DNA of 39,895 nucleotides from Nitrospirales bacterium. Its GTDB lineage: Bacteria; Nitrospirota; Nitrospiria; Nitrospirales; UBA8639. Where the stretch lies: the NCBI GenBank assembly GCA_031315915.1, contig JALDRK010000034.1:1-39895 (forward strand). The letters are read 5' to 3'. Below the pieces are notes generated by a model, which saw only the letters and a list, made by a program, of their open reading frames with translations, searched no databases and was not told where the DNA came from. The position numbers and the translations under genes are program-made. Positions 1-8,498 of the stretch are shown here, piece by piece (within the stretch, counting starts at the first letter, position 1; each line of letters starts with the position of its first letter).

Positions 1-2
1 GG

Positions 3-1340
3 TTAGCTAGAAAAGGGCATCTCGTGAGAAGTTTCCTTTCGGGAGAAGCACTCTTGGAAGCTTTGGATTATGAAATTCCGGACGTGCTATTTCTGGATCT
101 CAAAATGCCTGAAATGGATGGCATCGAAACGTTACGACGAGTACGACAGTCGATTCCAACAACCCTGGTCGTCATGTTGACAGCCTATGGCAGCGTCGAA
201 GATGCCGTAGAAGCCATGCGCGTGGGAGCCTATGATTTTTTAATCAAATCGGTCGATTGTTCGACAGTGGAGCCGACCCTCAATCGAGCTCTCAATTTCC
301 TCGAATTGCGGCGTCGGATCGCGTACACGGCTTCTGAAAAACAGCGCCAATATTCATGGGACCACGTCATCGCTACGAGCCCACTCATGACACAAGTTGT
401 GGAGAAACTCAAATTTCTTTCCGTTGAGGAAACCTTGTTCGTATACCTTCAAGGGGAAGTGGGAACGGGGAAAGAATTCCTGGCACGCGTGCTACACTAT
501 AACAGTCCCAAACACCTAGGTCCGTTTGTCACGGTCAGCTGTACCGAACAAAGACGATCCCTGATTGAACCTCAATTATTTGGCTATGAACGTGGAGCGT
601 TCAGCGGGGCAAATCAGGCTATGCCGGGAGCCTTTGAATATTCCGAGGGAGGAACCCTGTTTCTTGATGAAATTGAGTGTCTTCCGTTTCCAGTTCAGGG
701 ATCCTTAGCGGAGGCCATTCGTACCCGTTCGTTTTGTCGAATGGGTGGATTCGACCGTTTCCCAGTTAACAATCGTTTGGTAGTCACCAGTGCGATTCAG
801 TTGGACCTACCTGGTCAGCAGAAAAAGATTCACCCCGAATTGCGTGCGCTACTCTGCAAGAATCAAATTATCGTTCCGTCTCTCACTGAACGCAAAGAGG
901 ATATTATTCCCCTGGCTATGAAGACCATACGCTCATATGGTGAAGAAATCGGCCGACCCAAGCTAGACATTGATTCATCCGTTCCGGTGCTTTTGGAAAA
1001 TTACCGCTTTCCCGGTAACATTCGAGAATTAGAGGCCCTGATTAAACGAGCCGTACTTTGCGCTCAAGGCCCGGTTCTCACTTCCCTGGACTTCTACTCT
1101 CAATCTACAGACCACTTGGAGCAAGAACCCTCTCACAACACGGTCCGAATACAGTTTCAACTCGGCGAGCACAGTTTGACTGAAATTCATGGCCTGATCA
1201 TTCGAGAAATACTGAGATTGGCCAAACAGGACAAAGATCTCGCAGCCCGCTATCTCTACGTTTCCCTTGAAACGCTTGAGGAACAGATACGAGGACTTGG
1301 AGAGATGCCTCTGGCTACAAAATCATCCTTGGAAGTTTGA
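3..1340 (+). CDS. NtrC-family sigma-54-dependent response regulator (5' end outside window), divergent AAA+ domain
   Basis: The frame is open to the left edge, and the codons before the GTG at 24 continue a receiver domain, so the true start lies upstream. Counting from that GTG, the receiver has phospho-acceptor D25 in LDLKMPEMDG, the Thr of MLTAYGS and the conserved Lys in LIKSV. The AAA+ domain shows Walker A GEVGTGKE (about 144-151), a GAFSGA loop (191-196, normally GAFTGA) and Walker B TLFLDEIE. The RFPGNIRELE motif follows, then a weak Fis-like helix-turn-helix (about 395-430). The stretch that normally carries the arginine fingers (FREDLYYRLN type) reads IHPELRALLCKN, so neither Arg is where it is expected, and the sensor I Asn is not evident. 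The family normally opens sigma-54 promoters by ATP hydrolysis. This copy may be impaired or work by another mode. Family assignment is firm; activity is not. Confidence 0.9.
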   Translation, partial: LARKGHLVRSFLSGEALLEALDYEIPDVLFLDLKMPEMDGIETLRRVRQSIPTTLVVMLTAYGSVEDAVEAMRVGAYDFLIKSVDCSTVEPTLNRALNFLELRRRIAYTASEKQRQYSWDHVIATSPLMTQVVEKLKFLSVEETLFVYLQGEVGTGKEFLARVLHYNSPKHLGPFVTVSCTEQRRSLIEPQLFGYERGAFSGANQAMPGAFEYSEGGTLFLDEIECLPFPVQGSLAEAIRTRSFCRMGGFDRFPVNNRLVVTSAIQLDLPGQQKKIHPELRALLCKNQIIVPSLTERKEDIIPLAMKTIRSYGEEIGRPKLDIDSSVPVLLENYRFPGNIRELEALIKRAVLCAQGPVLTSLDFYSQSTDHLEQEPSHNTVRIQFQLGEHSLTEIHGLIIREILRLAKQDKDLAARYLYVSLETLEEQIRGLGEMPLATKSSLEV

Positions 1341-1715
1341 AGTAAACTCGTTCGGTTGTATTTTTGTTTTTCTCCAGGCTTCCCCCCAATTGAGTAGTGA
1401 GTCCTCATTGAAAGGTCTATACTCTGCGTCTGTTCTCCTGTCTCTGTCCTCTCTTTCATTGATCTTTTCCAAGTAGAGAACAAATCCCTCAGTTGAGCAC
1501 AAATTTTATGCACACCCCTCTTAGTGCGATCTCGCACCTTCCCCCTTCCGCTGATATTTTTTGAAAATGAAATAGTAAAAAATCCACTTAATCCTGCATA
1601 TTCTTTCGGAAAAGGCGCAGGCTATAGCTGGTATTTTTTTTTGCTGACAATTAACTTTGTTGGTGACCGTTCCATTGTCCGAAAACTCACTGCATTGAAC
1701 AAGGACACTGTATGT
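1341..1715. other. Intergenic stretch with no supported gene
   Basis: Short ORFs here overlap on both strands, show no family features and lack ribosome binding sites. The reading frame of the downstream carbonic-anhydrase-like ORF is open back to 1524, but the added residues look non-coding. I see no clear terminator hairpin or promoter. Confidence 0.4.
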
Positions 1716-2147
1716 ATGCCAACTCTGCTATCACCCACATCTTCTTCAATAAAAACTCCTCCAAGATCCTTCGATTTCCAGGAAGCCTTGGACACGAATT
1801 TTCCAGGTGCTTTCCCCGGTGATGCCTTCGTGAATTTTTCCTCATTCCAGTTACATCACTTTGGCACAGAGAAGAAGAACGCAATCGCCTGTGTGAGCGT
1901 GTGCCGGCACAAAATAGTCACACCATTCATGAACAGAATCCATAATGCCTGGAATGGCGCGTTTGCCTTTTCCAGTCTAGCCGGAATGTTGTACTTGGGT
2001 GTCACGAGCTTTCAAGCCATCCATCATTATGCACCCAATACTAATGGCAGAGAACAAGACGTGTATTTTGCCTTTCATCATAATATCGCCACTGATGAAT
2101 ATGGGATTCCCGGGAAATGTCACTGCAATAACCCCGTTGGTCAGTAG
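1716..2147 (+). CDS. LCIB/theta-type carbonic anhydrase-like protein, probably C-terminally truncated
   Basis: The start is placed at ATG 1716, preceded by AAGGA about ten bases upstream, giving 143 residues. The protein reads NFPGAFPGDAFVN near residue 30, then ACVSVCRHK, then FSSLAGMLYLGVTSF followed by AIHHYAPN, then FHHNIATDEYGIPGK. This order (FPGA, a Cys motif, an LAG..G.TS/TG stretch, a His followed by P-N/D, then an (H)-I-(A/G)-I-D-x-x-G-x-x-G strand) matches my memory of the limiting-CO2-inducible protein B/C family, zinc carbonic anhydrases with two Cys and one His ligand. The usual Asp-Glu after the first Cys is His-Lys here, and the final Cys-Gly-Ala motif is lost because the frame ends at 2147. 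A catalytically dead or decayed copy is therefore likely. The next ORF is a relative. Confidence 0.55.
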   Translation: MPTLLSPTSSSIKTPPRSFDFQEALDTNFPGAFPGDAFVNFSSFQLHHFGTEKKNAIACVSVCRHKIVTPFMNRIHNAWNGAFAFSSLAGMLYLGVTSFQAIHHYAPNTNGREQDVYFAFHHNIATDEYGIPGKCHCNNPVGQ

Positions 2148-2307
2148 AACTCCAGAGATCCAAATTCGCCGGCTCCGTTCACTCCTCTATTTCAAGGCAA
2201 TGAAAATCTAGTGATTTTCCAGGATGGATTAAGGATAGACTGGAGCAGTCAGATCAATCCGCCAGCAATCCATTTCAGCACCAACCAGAGAAGGACGAAA
2301 CGTTCAC

Positions 2308-3458
2308 ATGTATTCTGAGAACATTAACATCCAAGATGCCTTGGAAGACTTTCATCTTGAAGGAACAACTTTTTCCTAAAATAGTTTTATGGCAACGCTA
2401 TATAATTTTTGTCGATCGCAAGGCTTCGTACCGGGGAAGATTTTACCCTCACGGGCCTTCTGCTCTGATGAAAACCAAGGGTATCCCAGCATTCTTCTGG
2501 CGAAACATTTCGGAGCATTCCCATTTAATCATGGAACAGTCGGCAGTATTGTTGCTACCGATAGACATGCCGCCCATGCGCATTATGGAACGGATTTGCT
2601 GATCATCCACGCCAGTCATGTGGGGTACGATTCAGAAGAGCGCTCATTCGGACGATATCATCGAAGGCATACGGAGCATTTCGAGACGACGCCCACCTGC
2701 GGAAAGATCGACGGTGTAGTGAAGTGGTATCTCAAGCAGTATGCGTTTGCCAAGGAAAACATTTTTCTTCATCGTCAAGGTGAAGAAGTGCTGATCACCA
2801 TTGATAACCAAATCTTAAAAAAAGACAAAAAAGAGGGATTGTTTCTCCACCTGGAAAATCTCGTGGCAGTCGGATGCCAAGGAACCTTCCCATGCAAATC
2901 CTACAGTACCGCCAAAAGTTACGGGCATCCTCCAAGTTTCGTACACTTCTTGGAGAGACTGCGTGGCCAAGCAAGGGACGGGAACCCATTGGTGAAAGGC
3001 TGCTACCCAAATTTTTCGGTTTTAAACGGCGCCTTTCGGGTGATTCGGAGACGCATGGGCTTCTAGAGGAGAATCTCATTCGCCCAATGCCCTGGATTGT
3101 TTCTTCAAAATTCCCTCTATTAACAGCCGCAAAAGCCAATACGCAGGTCGAGTTTGACCGCACCTATAGAACTTTGGTCAATGGTGACGCCTATCACGGA
3201 AAGCGACTGATATTCATTTCCGGCCTGAACGTCGATATTTCTCCGCATCGGTACCAGGTGTTTCCATTAACAAAGTTTGTACCATGGGCAGCTTTTGTTC
3301 AAGACAACAATGATCATTGTTTCCTCTTGGAACAGGAAGACATTGTGGGCCGACTGTTCGAACAAAGCGAATATAAACCTGATGAAATCGATCTTGAGGC
3401 CGTTATCCGAAAAATGGAAGATGCCGAGGAAATCAGAATCAAGCTCTGTGATGAATAG
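2308..3458 (+). pseudogene. Second LCIB-like (theta carbonic anhydrase-related) protein, broken by a stop and a frameshift
   Basis: A good ribosome binding site (AGAAGGA) precedes ATG 2308. After 23 codons there is an in-frame TAA at 2377-2379, and the same frame then runs on to about 2870. That part contains FCSDENQGY, a VATDRHAAHAH stretch, DLLIIHASHVGYDSEE and TPTCGKIDGVV. These are counterparts of the Cys/Asp-Glu, His, H-V-G-x-D and final Cys-Gly motifs of the LCIB family. Between about 2860 and 2880 the coding signal moves to another frame, which continues as a plausible 190-residue C-terminal part (LIRPMPWIVSSKF, then FDRTYRTLVNGDAYHGK, to LCDE) ending at 3458. Two lesions in one reading unit suggest a pseudogene of about 383 codons. 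The C-terminal part has no family I recognise. Catalytic residues look better kept here than in the upstream copy. Confidence 0.5.
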
Positions 3459-3487
3459 GCTTACAGCTCAGGAGAACAGGACGATGA

Positions 3488-3730
3488 ATGAAAGATTTTG
3501 CAAGTCCTCAAAAAAATCAAAAAGTCGTAAAAACCATTCCTGAACACGCTTCGATTATTGAGGTCGCCGAAAAAATTCGTGAATCGGAGCGAAAAAATCC
3601 TGAAAAGAACAACGGTAGGAAGCCTGATGACCAGTCTGCTACCTATTATTCAAGTCTCAAAAACTTCACGTGATGCCATTGATGCAATGAGTGGTCTTGG
3701 GGTTCGTCATCTTGTGATTTTTTAGAGCAC
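3488..3730 (+). pseudogene. Possible CBS-domain remnant
   Basis: A 61-codon ORF (3488-3673) contains KVVKTIPEHASIIEVAEKIRES, which resembles the first strand and helix of a CBS domain (V-x-T-I-P-E-x-A-S-I-x-E-V-A). After its stop another frame reads SRDAIDAMSGLGVRHLVIF, like the second half of a CBS motif (A-x-x-x-M-x-x-L-G-V-R-H-L-x-V). The two halves lie in different frames, so if real this is a decayed gene. It begins 30 bases after the preceding carbonic-anhydrase-like pseudogene, with AGGAGAACAGGA upstream. Confidence 0.3.
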
Positions 3731-4321
3731 CAATCAATATAGTGGGATTGGCATCGGTTCGGGATTTAATTTTCTGTTTGAGAAAGTTCTCTGATCCATA
3801 TTCGGAAACAAAAATAGGAGTGGATTGACAGAAACCGAATAAATTCATTCGATCATTTTTCCCAATGCTGGTCGGCACCTGCATGCATTTGCTGACGTGT
3901 GACATTGATTCTGTTTTCAGGCTCTTTTCATTCTCCTATCGACAACGTCTCCGATTAGGAGGATATAAATAAATCCAGGACGAGCCTTGGAGTCAATTGT
4001 ATTCTTTTTATCTCTTATCTAACTCGTTTCAATTCCTTTAACATCGTCACACCTTTAACCTCAGATTCCCAGGTCACCTTTCCATAGAAAGGAAAGGAAA
4101 TTTCAAAAATCGAGCGATTACGCACAGCTGATTCAGTTTGAAATCGCTCAACGCAAGATATCCACAAGCGGTCTCACTACAAAAATAATTCTCAACATAC
4201 TGTTTTTAAATGATTTTTACAGTTTTTCTATGTATTTCATTTTGGCATTTCCATTGCTTTCTTAATTAACTGAAACCAATAAGGAAATCATTAAATTCAA
4301 AAAGCAAAACATGAATGAACC
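3731..4321. other. AT-rich intergenic region
   Basis: This stretch is visibly richer in A and T than its surroundings and contains several poly-T and poly-A runs. An opposite-strand ORF at 3666-3905 has no recognisable family or ribosome binding site. I see no RNA gene. It may carry the promoter for the small ORFs that follow. Confidence 0.3.
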
Positions 4322-4378
4322 ATGGAAGCCTTTACTCTCATACTACTTGTCACCTGGGCAGTCCTAGCGAGGTTTTAA
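4322..4378 (+). CDS. Very small hydrophobic ORF (18 residues)
   Basis: The ATG opens an 18-residue peptide starting MEAFTLILLVTW, almost entirely hydrophobic and long enough for one membrane helix. A second tiny ORF starts two bases after its stop. There is no strong ribosome binding site, and another frame opens a different short peptide at 4311, so this is tentative. Confidence 0.2.
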   Translation: MEAFTLILLVTWAVLARF

Positions 4379-4379
4379 C

Positions 4380-4454
4380 ATGGAACATGTCCCTCTCATC
4401 GTCGTCGTAACCCTTATCGTCATCCAATTGATGAATCGGATGGGTTTCGACTAA
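4380..4454 (+). CDS. Very small putative membrane peptide (24 residues)
   Basis: The ORF encodes a 24-residue peptide starting MEHVPLIVVVTLIVIQLM and ending in a short polar tail (NRMGFD). GAGGT inside the end of the preceding tiny ORF, with about six bases of spacing, is a plausible ribosome binding site, suggesting translational coupling. The composition fits a single-span membrane peptide of the kind that accompanies respiratory or transport complexes. I recognise no family, and it could be a chance ORF. Confidence 0.3.
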   Translation: MEHVPLIVVVTLIVIQLMNRMGFD

Positions 4455-4673
4455 CTAATCGAACGGTCAATATTACCGTTCTTTCGTCTGGTTTCCCGCT
4501 TCAACCTTTCAATCTTTAGTTTGCCTTCTTCCCTGTCCCCTCTCCTTGCCTTAAAAAATGGTAGGAGGTTTCAGGCCTCTCCTGGTATAGTTTGTAGTTG
4601 GTCCTTATCTCGATTCAGTTTTAAATCGAGGCATGACCCCACAACGCAAGGCGGTAACTACGCTAACCTCAGC

Positions 4674-5249
4674 ATGCTTGGAAAACCTTTTCTCATCCTC
4701 TTGGTCTCAATCATTCTTTCCCTTGCTCTGGGAATCGGGATTGGAATGAACCTGGCTCCCCGAGACGGGATTCCCATTCGTGTGGTAGCCGACTATTTAC
4801 ATGCTATTCTTCAAGCGGATCGCACCTTTTACACCCAACACGTAGTTGAAAGAATGGAAGCCATGTTACTGGTCACGGCCACTGAAAATTGGCGCGAGGA
4901 GCGAACCTTGCCTCTGCCGGCCCAATTCTTCAAAGAAGCCTCCCGTGGCTTACAAGTGAGCGGCAACCCCTTTCGCTATCGACTTGTGAGCCTTTGGCCT
5001 TTGAACCCTGAAAATACCCCAAAAAATGAAGTGGAAAGAAAAGCCTTGGAAAAAGTCGTGACTTATGGAGAGGTAGCCGAACAGGAAATTCAACAAGACA
5101 ACCAGAAATATTATCAAGCCATTTTCCCTGATCGAGCCGTGAGTCGTGCCTGCATCAATTGTCATAATGCCCACCCGGACAGCCCAAAACGCGACTTTAA
5201 GTTGAACGACGTCATGGGCGGTTTAGAAATTCTGATCCCCCTGGATTAA
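4674..5249 (+). CDS. Tll0287-like / DUF3365 haem-binding membrane-anchored protein
   Basis: I chose ATG 4674 because the protein then begins with a signal anchor (MLGKPFLILLVSIILSLAL, residues 1-23). Earlier codons of the open frame look non-coding. The 191-residue product has an extracytoplasmic domain of about 165 residues with the order GNPFRYRLVSLWPLNPEN, KYYQAIFPDRAVSRACINCHNAHPDSPKRDFKLNDVMGG. CINCH is a c-type haem attachment motif near the C-terminus, and R-x-x-S-x-x-P-x-N-x-x-N is typical of the DUF3365 family. Such domains sense or bind ligands through haem, often as the input half of sensors. Here the domain stands alone, so it may be a small redox or gas-binding protein. The gene is intact although both flanks are decayed. 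Confidence 0.75.
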   Translation: MLGKPFLILLVSIILSLALGIGIGMNLAPRDGIPIRVVADYLHAILQADRTFYTQHVVERMEAMLLVTATENWREERTLPLPAQFFKEASRGLQVSGNPFRYRLVSLWPLNPENTPKNEVERKALEKVVTYGEVAEQEIQQDNQKYYQAIFPDRAVSRACINCHNAHPDSPKRDFKLNDVMGGLEILIPLD

Positions 5250-5606
5250 TCACTTCATCCTGAATGACCATCCAATCGAAGATTATGCTTTGCGGCCTTT
5301 TTGGGCACCCGACACATTCCCTGTCTTCAAGAAGATTCCGGCACCCTACTTGACGAGGAGCGTGGCATTAGAGTGAAATCGCCTCCCAGCCAACCTTCAT
5401 CCTTTTCCTGGGATGTGCCCCATGGGGCTTGTTCACGCATTATATTTCAATAACCTTCCTACGGTGGTCATGACAAGAATCGTCACGACCTTTCGCTTCG
5501 GTGAACCATCCTCAGTTTCACTACCTAATTCTGACACTTGTTAAAACAATCTGAACGAAACTGACGAACCGTTCCTCTCAATATAAAACATCTCTGAACC
5601 CAATCA
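5250..5606. other. Intergenic region upstream of the permease pseudogene
   Basis: No ORF with family features is visible on either strand. The last 60 bases before 5607 are AT-rich and may have held the permease promoter. No clear terminator hairpin follows the haem protein gene. Confidence 0.35.
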
Positions 5607-6933
5607 ATGCACGAACACCCCATCCAGACAATTTTCGGATTCTCACCCCTTTGGTTGTCCACATCCATTTTAGTCCTCACCTATGCGGTCATCATCTCTG
5701 AACGGTTTAACCGGGCCATCGTGGCGTTACTTGGAGCGGCCGTGGTCATCGGAACGGGCGTTCTTACCCAGGAACAGGCCATTAATGGAATCGATTTCAA
5801 TACGATCGGACTGTTGACCGGCATGATGATTCTGGTCGGGATAACTAAGGAATGTGGTATTTTTCAATTTCTTGCGATCAAAGCTGCCAAAACAGCTAAA
5901 GGCAGTCCGCCAATTCGGGTCTGTTATCCTTGGTCGTAAATTCTCACCTTCCAGACAACGTCCACAGTTCTGCTAGTGGCACCGGTCACGCTGCTCATTG
6001 CGGACGAATTGAAAATCAATCCCTATCCGCTATTGTTCGCCGAGATCAACTCCTCCAACACCGGCGGAACAGCTACCCTCATTGGCGATCCCCCTAATAT
6101 CATGATGGGTCCGCCACCAGTCTCACATTTAATGATTTTGTGATTCATCTGACTCCTGTGGCTCTCACGGCTTTTTGTGCCACGCTGATTCCACTGTGGT
6201 TTCTTTTCGGAAGAACCATGACCGCCACTCCGGAAGCTCGTGCCCGAATCATGGCCTTCAACGAATATGAAGCGATCCGTGTTGAATCTCTTGACGTGCT
6301 CTTCTGGTCTTCAGTCAGGTATTGTCAGTTCATCTTCGCATTCCCTGCACCTTGAACCTGCCACGATTGCCCTGGGCGGAGCCGCCCTTCTCTTACTGCT
6401 CGTCACGTTTCCTTTGGATAACGAACAGGCCGGGCATAAAGTGCACGAGTTGTTCGGGCAAGTGGAATGAGATGTGCCATTTCTTTTTGTGGCCTCTTTA
6501 TTATCGTTACAGGTGTGGAACATGCAGGCCTCCTGCAAACCCTGGCGGATTGGACGTTGAGTCTGACCGCAGGAAATTTCACCATAACGGCTCTGGCCAT
6601 TCTTTGGGTTTCGGCCATTCTTTCGGCTATTGTGGATAATATTCCCTTTGTCGCCACCATGATCCCCATGGTCAAAGGCATGCTCCCGGTATTTCAGCAA
6701 GCCGGGATTCCGCTTGAGCAGGCTGAGGCACTCTGGTGGGCATTATCATTGGGTGCCTGCTTAGGAGGAAACGGCACATTGGGTGAGCCTCCGCGAATCT
6801 GATTGTGGCTGGGATTGCCGAACGGAATGGCGTGCCTTTCGTTCTGCCATTCTTGAAAGATTGCCTTTCACTCTGTGATCCTACCGGGTTCTAATGTACC
6901 CTGTACCTCTGGGTGAGAGTATTTGAAGGCTAG
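5607..6933 (+). pseudogene. ArsB/NhaD/SLC13-type ion permease, inactivated by multiple small indels and one nonsense change
   Basis: Read across frames, the stretch rebuilds one membrane transporter of about 440 residues. It starts MHEHPIQTIFGFSPLW, then FNTIGLLTGMMILVGI, an LDNVTTVLLVAP-like segment, [24 protein letters not shown] text (here [21 protein letters not shown]), LSAIVDNIPFVATMIPMV and LGACLGGNGTL-(I)G-ASANLIVAGIAERNG. These are signature motifs of the ion transporter superfamily that includes P protein, NhaD and arsenite permeases. Lesions are visible as frame changes near 5925-5965 (two bases missing inside the D-N-V-T-T motif), 6107, 6300-6350, 6499, 6776 and 6855. Trp is also changed to TGA at 6468-6470. 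The frame finally closes at TAG 6931. The substrate cannot be told. CBS remnants follow directly. Confidence 0.8.
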
Positions 6934-7362
6934 GAACTTCATCTGTTCAATCAAAATCTGCCCGATTTCGCCGGGATGTACGATCGGCGAAGCCCCAACT
7001 CTGCTTCAGCCAGATCTGCGCCTTCAAGCCTTTCCTGTGGTCGAACGAGTTTTGCCCCTTCTCGGGATGTTGAACTTTGTGGCAGATTCTACAGAACAGA
7101 CCTGCTGCTTCTCATGCTCAAGGAGATTTGCCTGACGTCGGCTTTGCTCCGGATCTGGCACAATTCCGCGAAACCGCCTCGAAGAACTGGAAACCTGGCC
7201 AGTTATCTGTGAACCCTCGCCCATGCGTTCGGCCGGATGATTCCGTCTTGGCCACACTGCGCCGCGGCAAGTGTGAAAACCCCGAAAACCGTCCCTATTC
7301 TACCCGTCGTGGAAGGAAACCGCCAACTGGTAGGACTCCTCACAACCCTGGGATATCGATAA
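6934..7362 (+). pseudogene. Decayed tandem CBS-domain (Bateman) segment
   Basis: One frame reads PISPGCTIGEAPTLLQPD then LRLQAFPVVERV, and a later frame reads KTPKTVPILPVVEGNRQLVG then LLTTLGYR before a TAA near 7362. Both fit the CBS motif (opening I-x-P-x-x-T-I-x-E-A, closing F-P-V-V-E or L-P-V-V-E-x-N-x-x-V-G-L-L-T). The pieces are in different frames, so the unit is broken several times. It may be the regulatory C-terminal extension of the upstream permease, since only a frame change separates them, or a separate gene. Confidence 0.45.
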
Positions 7363-7942
7363 GAAATCAGCATAACTTTCTCACACGTTTCATGTTTCGA
7401 CCATAGGATTACCGCAAGCCTCTAGACAGTTCAAGCCTCATCGATCCCACCAATGACACAACAAGATACCGGGCCTGGATTTTTCAGCTGCTTCATCAAG
7501 TCTGGTGGTTGTGTAGGTCAAACTCAAGGACTGACATAACCCTTTCGGTTCTCACCTGGGTACTGGGTCATGATTCGAAATTTCGATAAAAATGGGCCTC
7601 AAACTAACCAATTCACATATCGAGAATACCCTTTCTCCATTTTACAGAGTCCATCAAAGAAATTGCCAAAAACCCTCCATAAACCACACACAAATATCAT
7701 TAAGTGGAAGATTTCAAAGAAATACGTTTGACTCGGGATAACATCCACATAAGACCTTTCATTCTTTTAGAGGCAGGAAAATGGTTTCACCCATTTCACA
7801 TACCATGAAAAAACCACTTACCTCTTTCAACGAATATTTCGTCGTAGTCCATAACCATGGAAATTATGGGAATTCCACATGGGGTGAGAACCACTCGAAG
7901 AGTTGAAGGCAGAACGACAGAAAACAAGAGGAGAATTGAACC
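7363..7942. other. Intergenic region upstream of the H-NOX operon
   Basis: No supported gene lies here. An opposite-strand ORF (7796-8077) is the shadow of the H-NOX gene start. The stretch from about 7560 is AT-rich and is the likely place for the H-NOX promoter. I did not find a convincing sigma-54 site or a long inverted repeat. Confidence 0.4.
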
Positions 7943-8485
7943 ATGAAAGGAATCGTGTTTACGGAGTTTCTGGAAATGGTAGAGAATCAATTTGGGAATG
8001 ACACGGTGGATGACATTATTGAATCGGCGCATTTGCCTTCCGGTGGAGCCTACACGGCGGTAGGCACATACAACCATGAGGAAATCGTATCCCTGGTTTC
8101 CCAGTTAAGCTCTGTGTCCTCTATTGCGGTTCCTACTCTGGTAAAAACCTTCGGCCAATATCTTTTCGGGCGATTTTTTTCCCGGTATCCAGATTTCTTC
8201 AAAGACGTTGCCAATACCTTTGATTTCCTCCAAAGCGTGGAAGGCCATATTCACGTGGAAGTGAAAAAACTCTATCCCGATGCGGAACTTCCCAGTTTTC
8301 ATTGTCGGAAACTCCCTCCCAATCAATTTGAAATGATCTATCAATCCACACGTCATTTTGGCGATCTGGCCGAGGGTCTGATTCTCGCCTGCATTCAACA
8401 CTATGGCGAAGCCATAACCTTGAATCGTGAAAATCTTGAGGTTGAATCCGGACAGACCGTTCGATTTATCTTAACCAAGGCCTAG
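7943..8485 (+). CDS. H-NOX (haem nitric oxide/oxygen binding) domain sensor protein
   Basis: The 180-residue protein is a full-length stand-alone H-NOX domain, a cytoplasmic haem sensor of NO (or O2) that normally regulates an adjacent kinase. It starts MKGIVFTEFLEMVE after AGAGGAGAATTGAACC. The proximal region reads FDFLQSVEGHIHVEVKKLYPDAELP, with H104 (or H102) as the likely haem iron ligand. The haem-propionate motif Y-x-S-x-R is present as Y133, S135 and R137 in MIYQSTRHF. There is no evident distal Tyr signature, so ligand choice (NO only or also O2) cannot be settled. The kinase gene starts 13 bases downstream, so the two form an operon, as is usual for H-NOX/HnoK-type pairs. Confidence 0.95.
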   Translation: MKGIVFTEFLEMVENQFGNDTVDDIIESAHLPSGGAYTAVGTYNHEEIVSLVSQLSSVSSIAVPTLVKTFGQYLFGRFFSRYPDFFKDVANTFDFLQSVEGHIHVEVKKLYPDAELPSFHCRKLPPNQFEMIYQSTRHFGDLAEGLILACIQHYGEAITLNRENLEVESGQTVRFILTKA

Positions 8486-8498
8486 AGACTGAGGATCC

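Noticed and set aside
4311..4367. Alternative 18-codon ORF starting at 4311
   Set aside because: It overlaps the hydrophobic mini-ORF in another frame, with no ribosome binding site and no features.
7150..7175. TGGCAC at 7157 as half of a sigma-54 promoter
   Set aside because: No GC-containing -12 element at the needed spacing, and it lies inside the CBS remnant.
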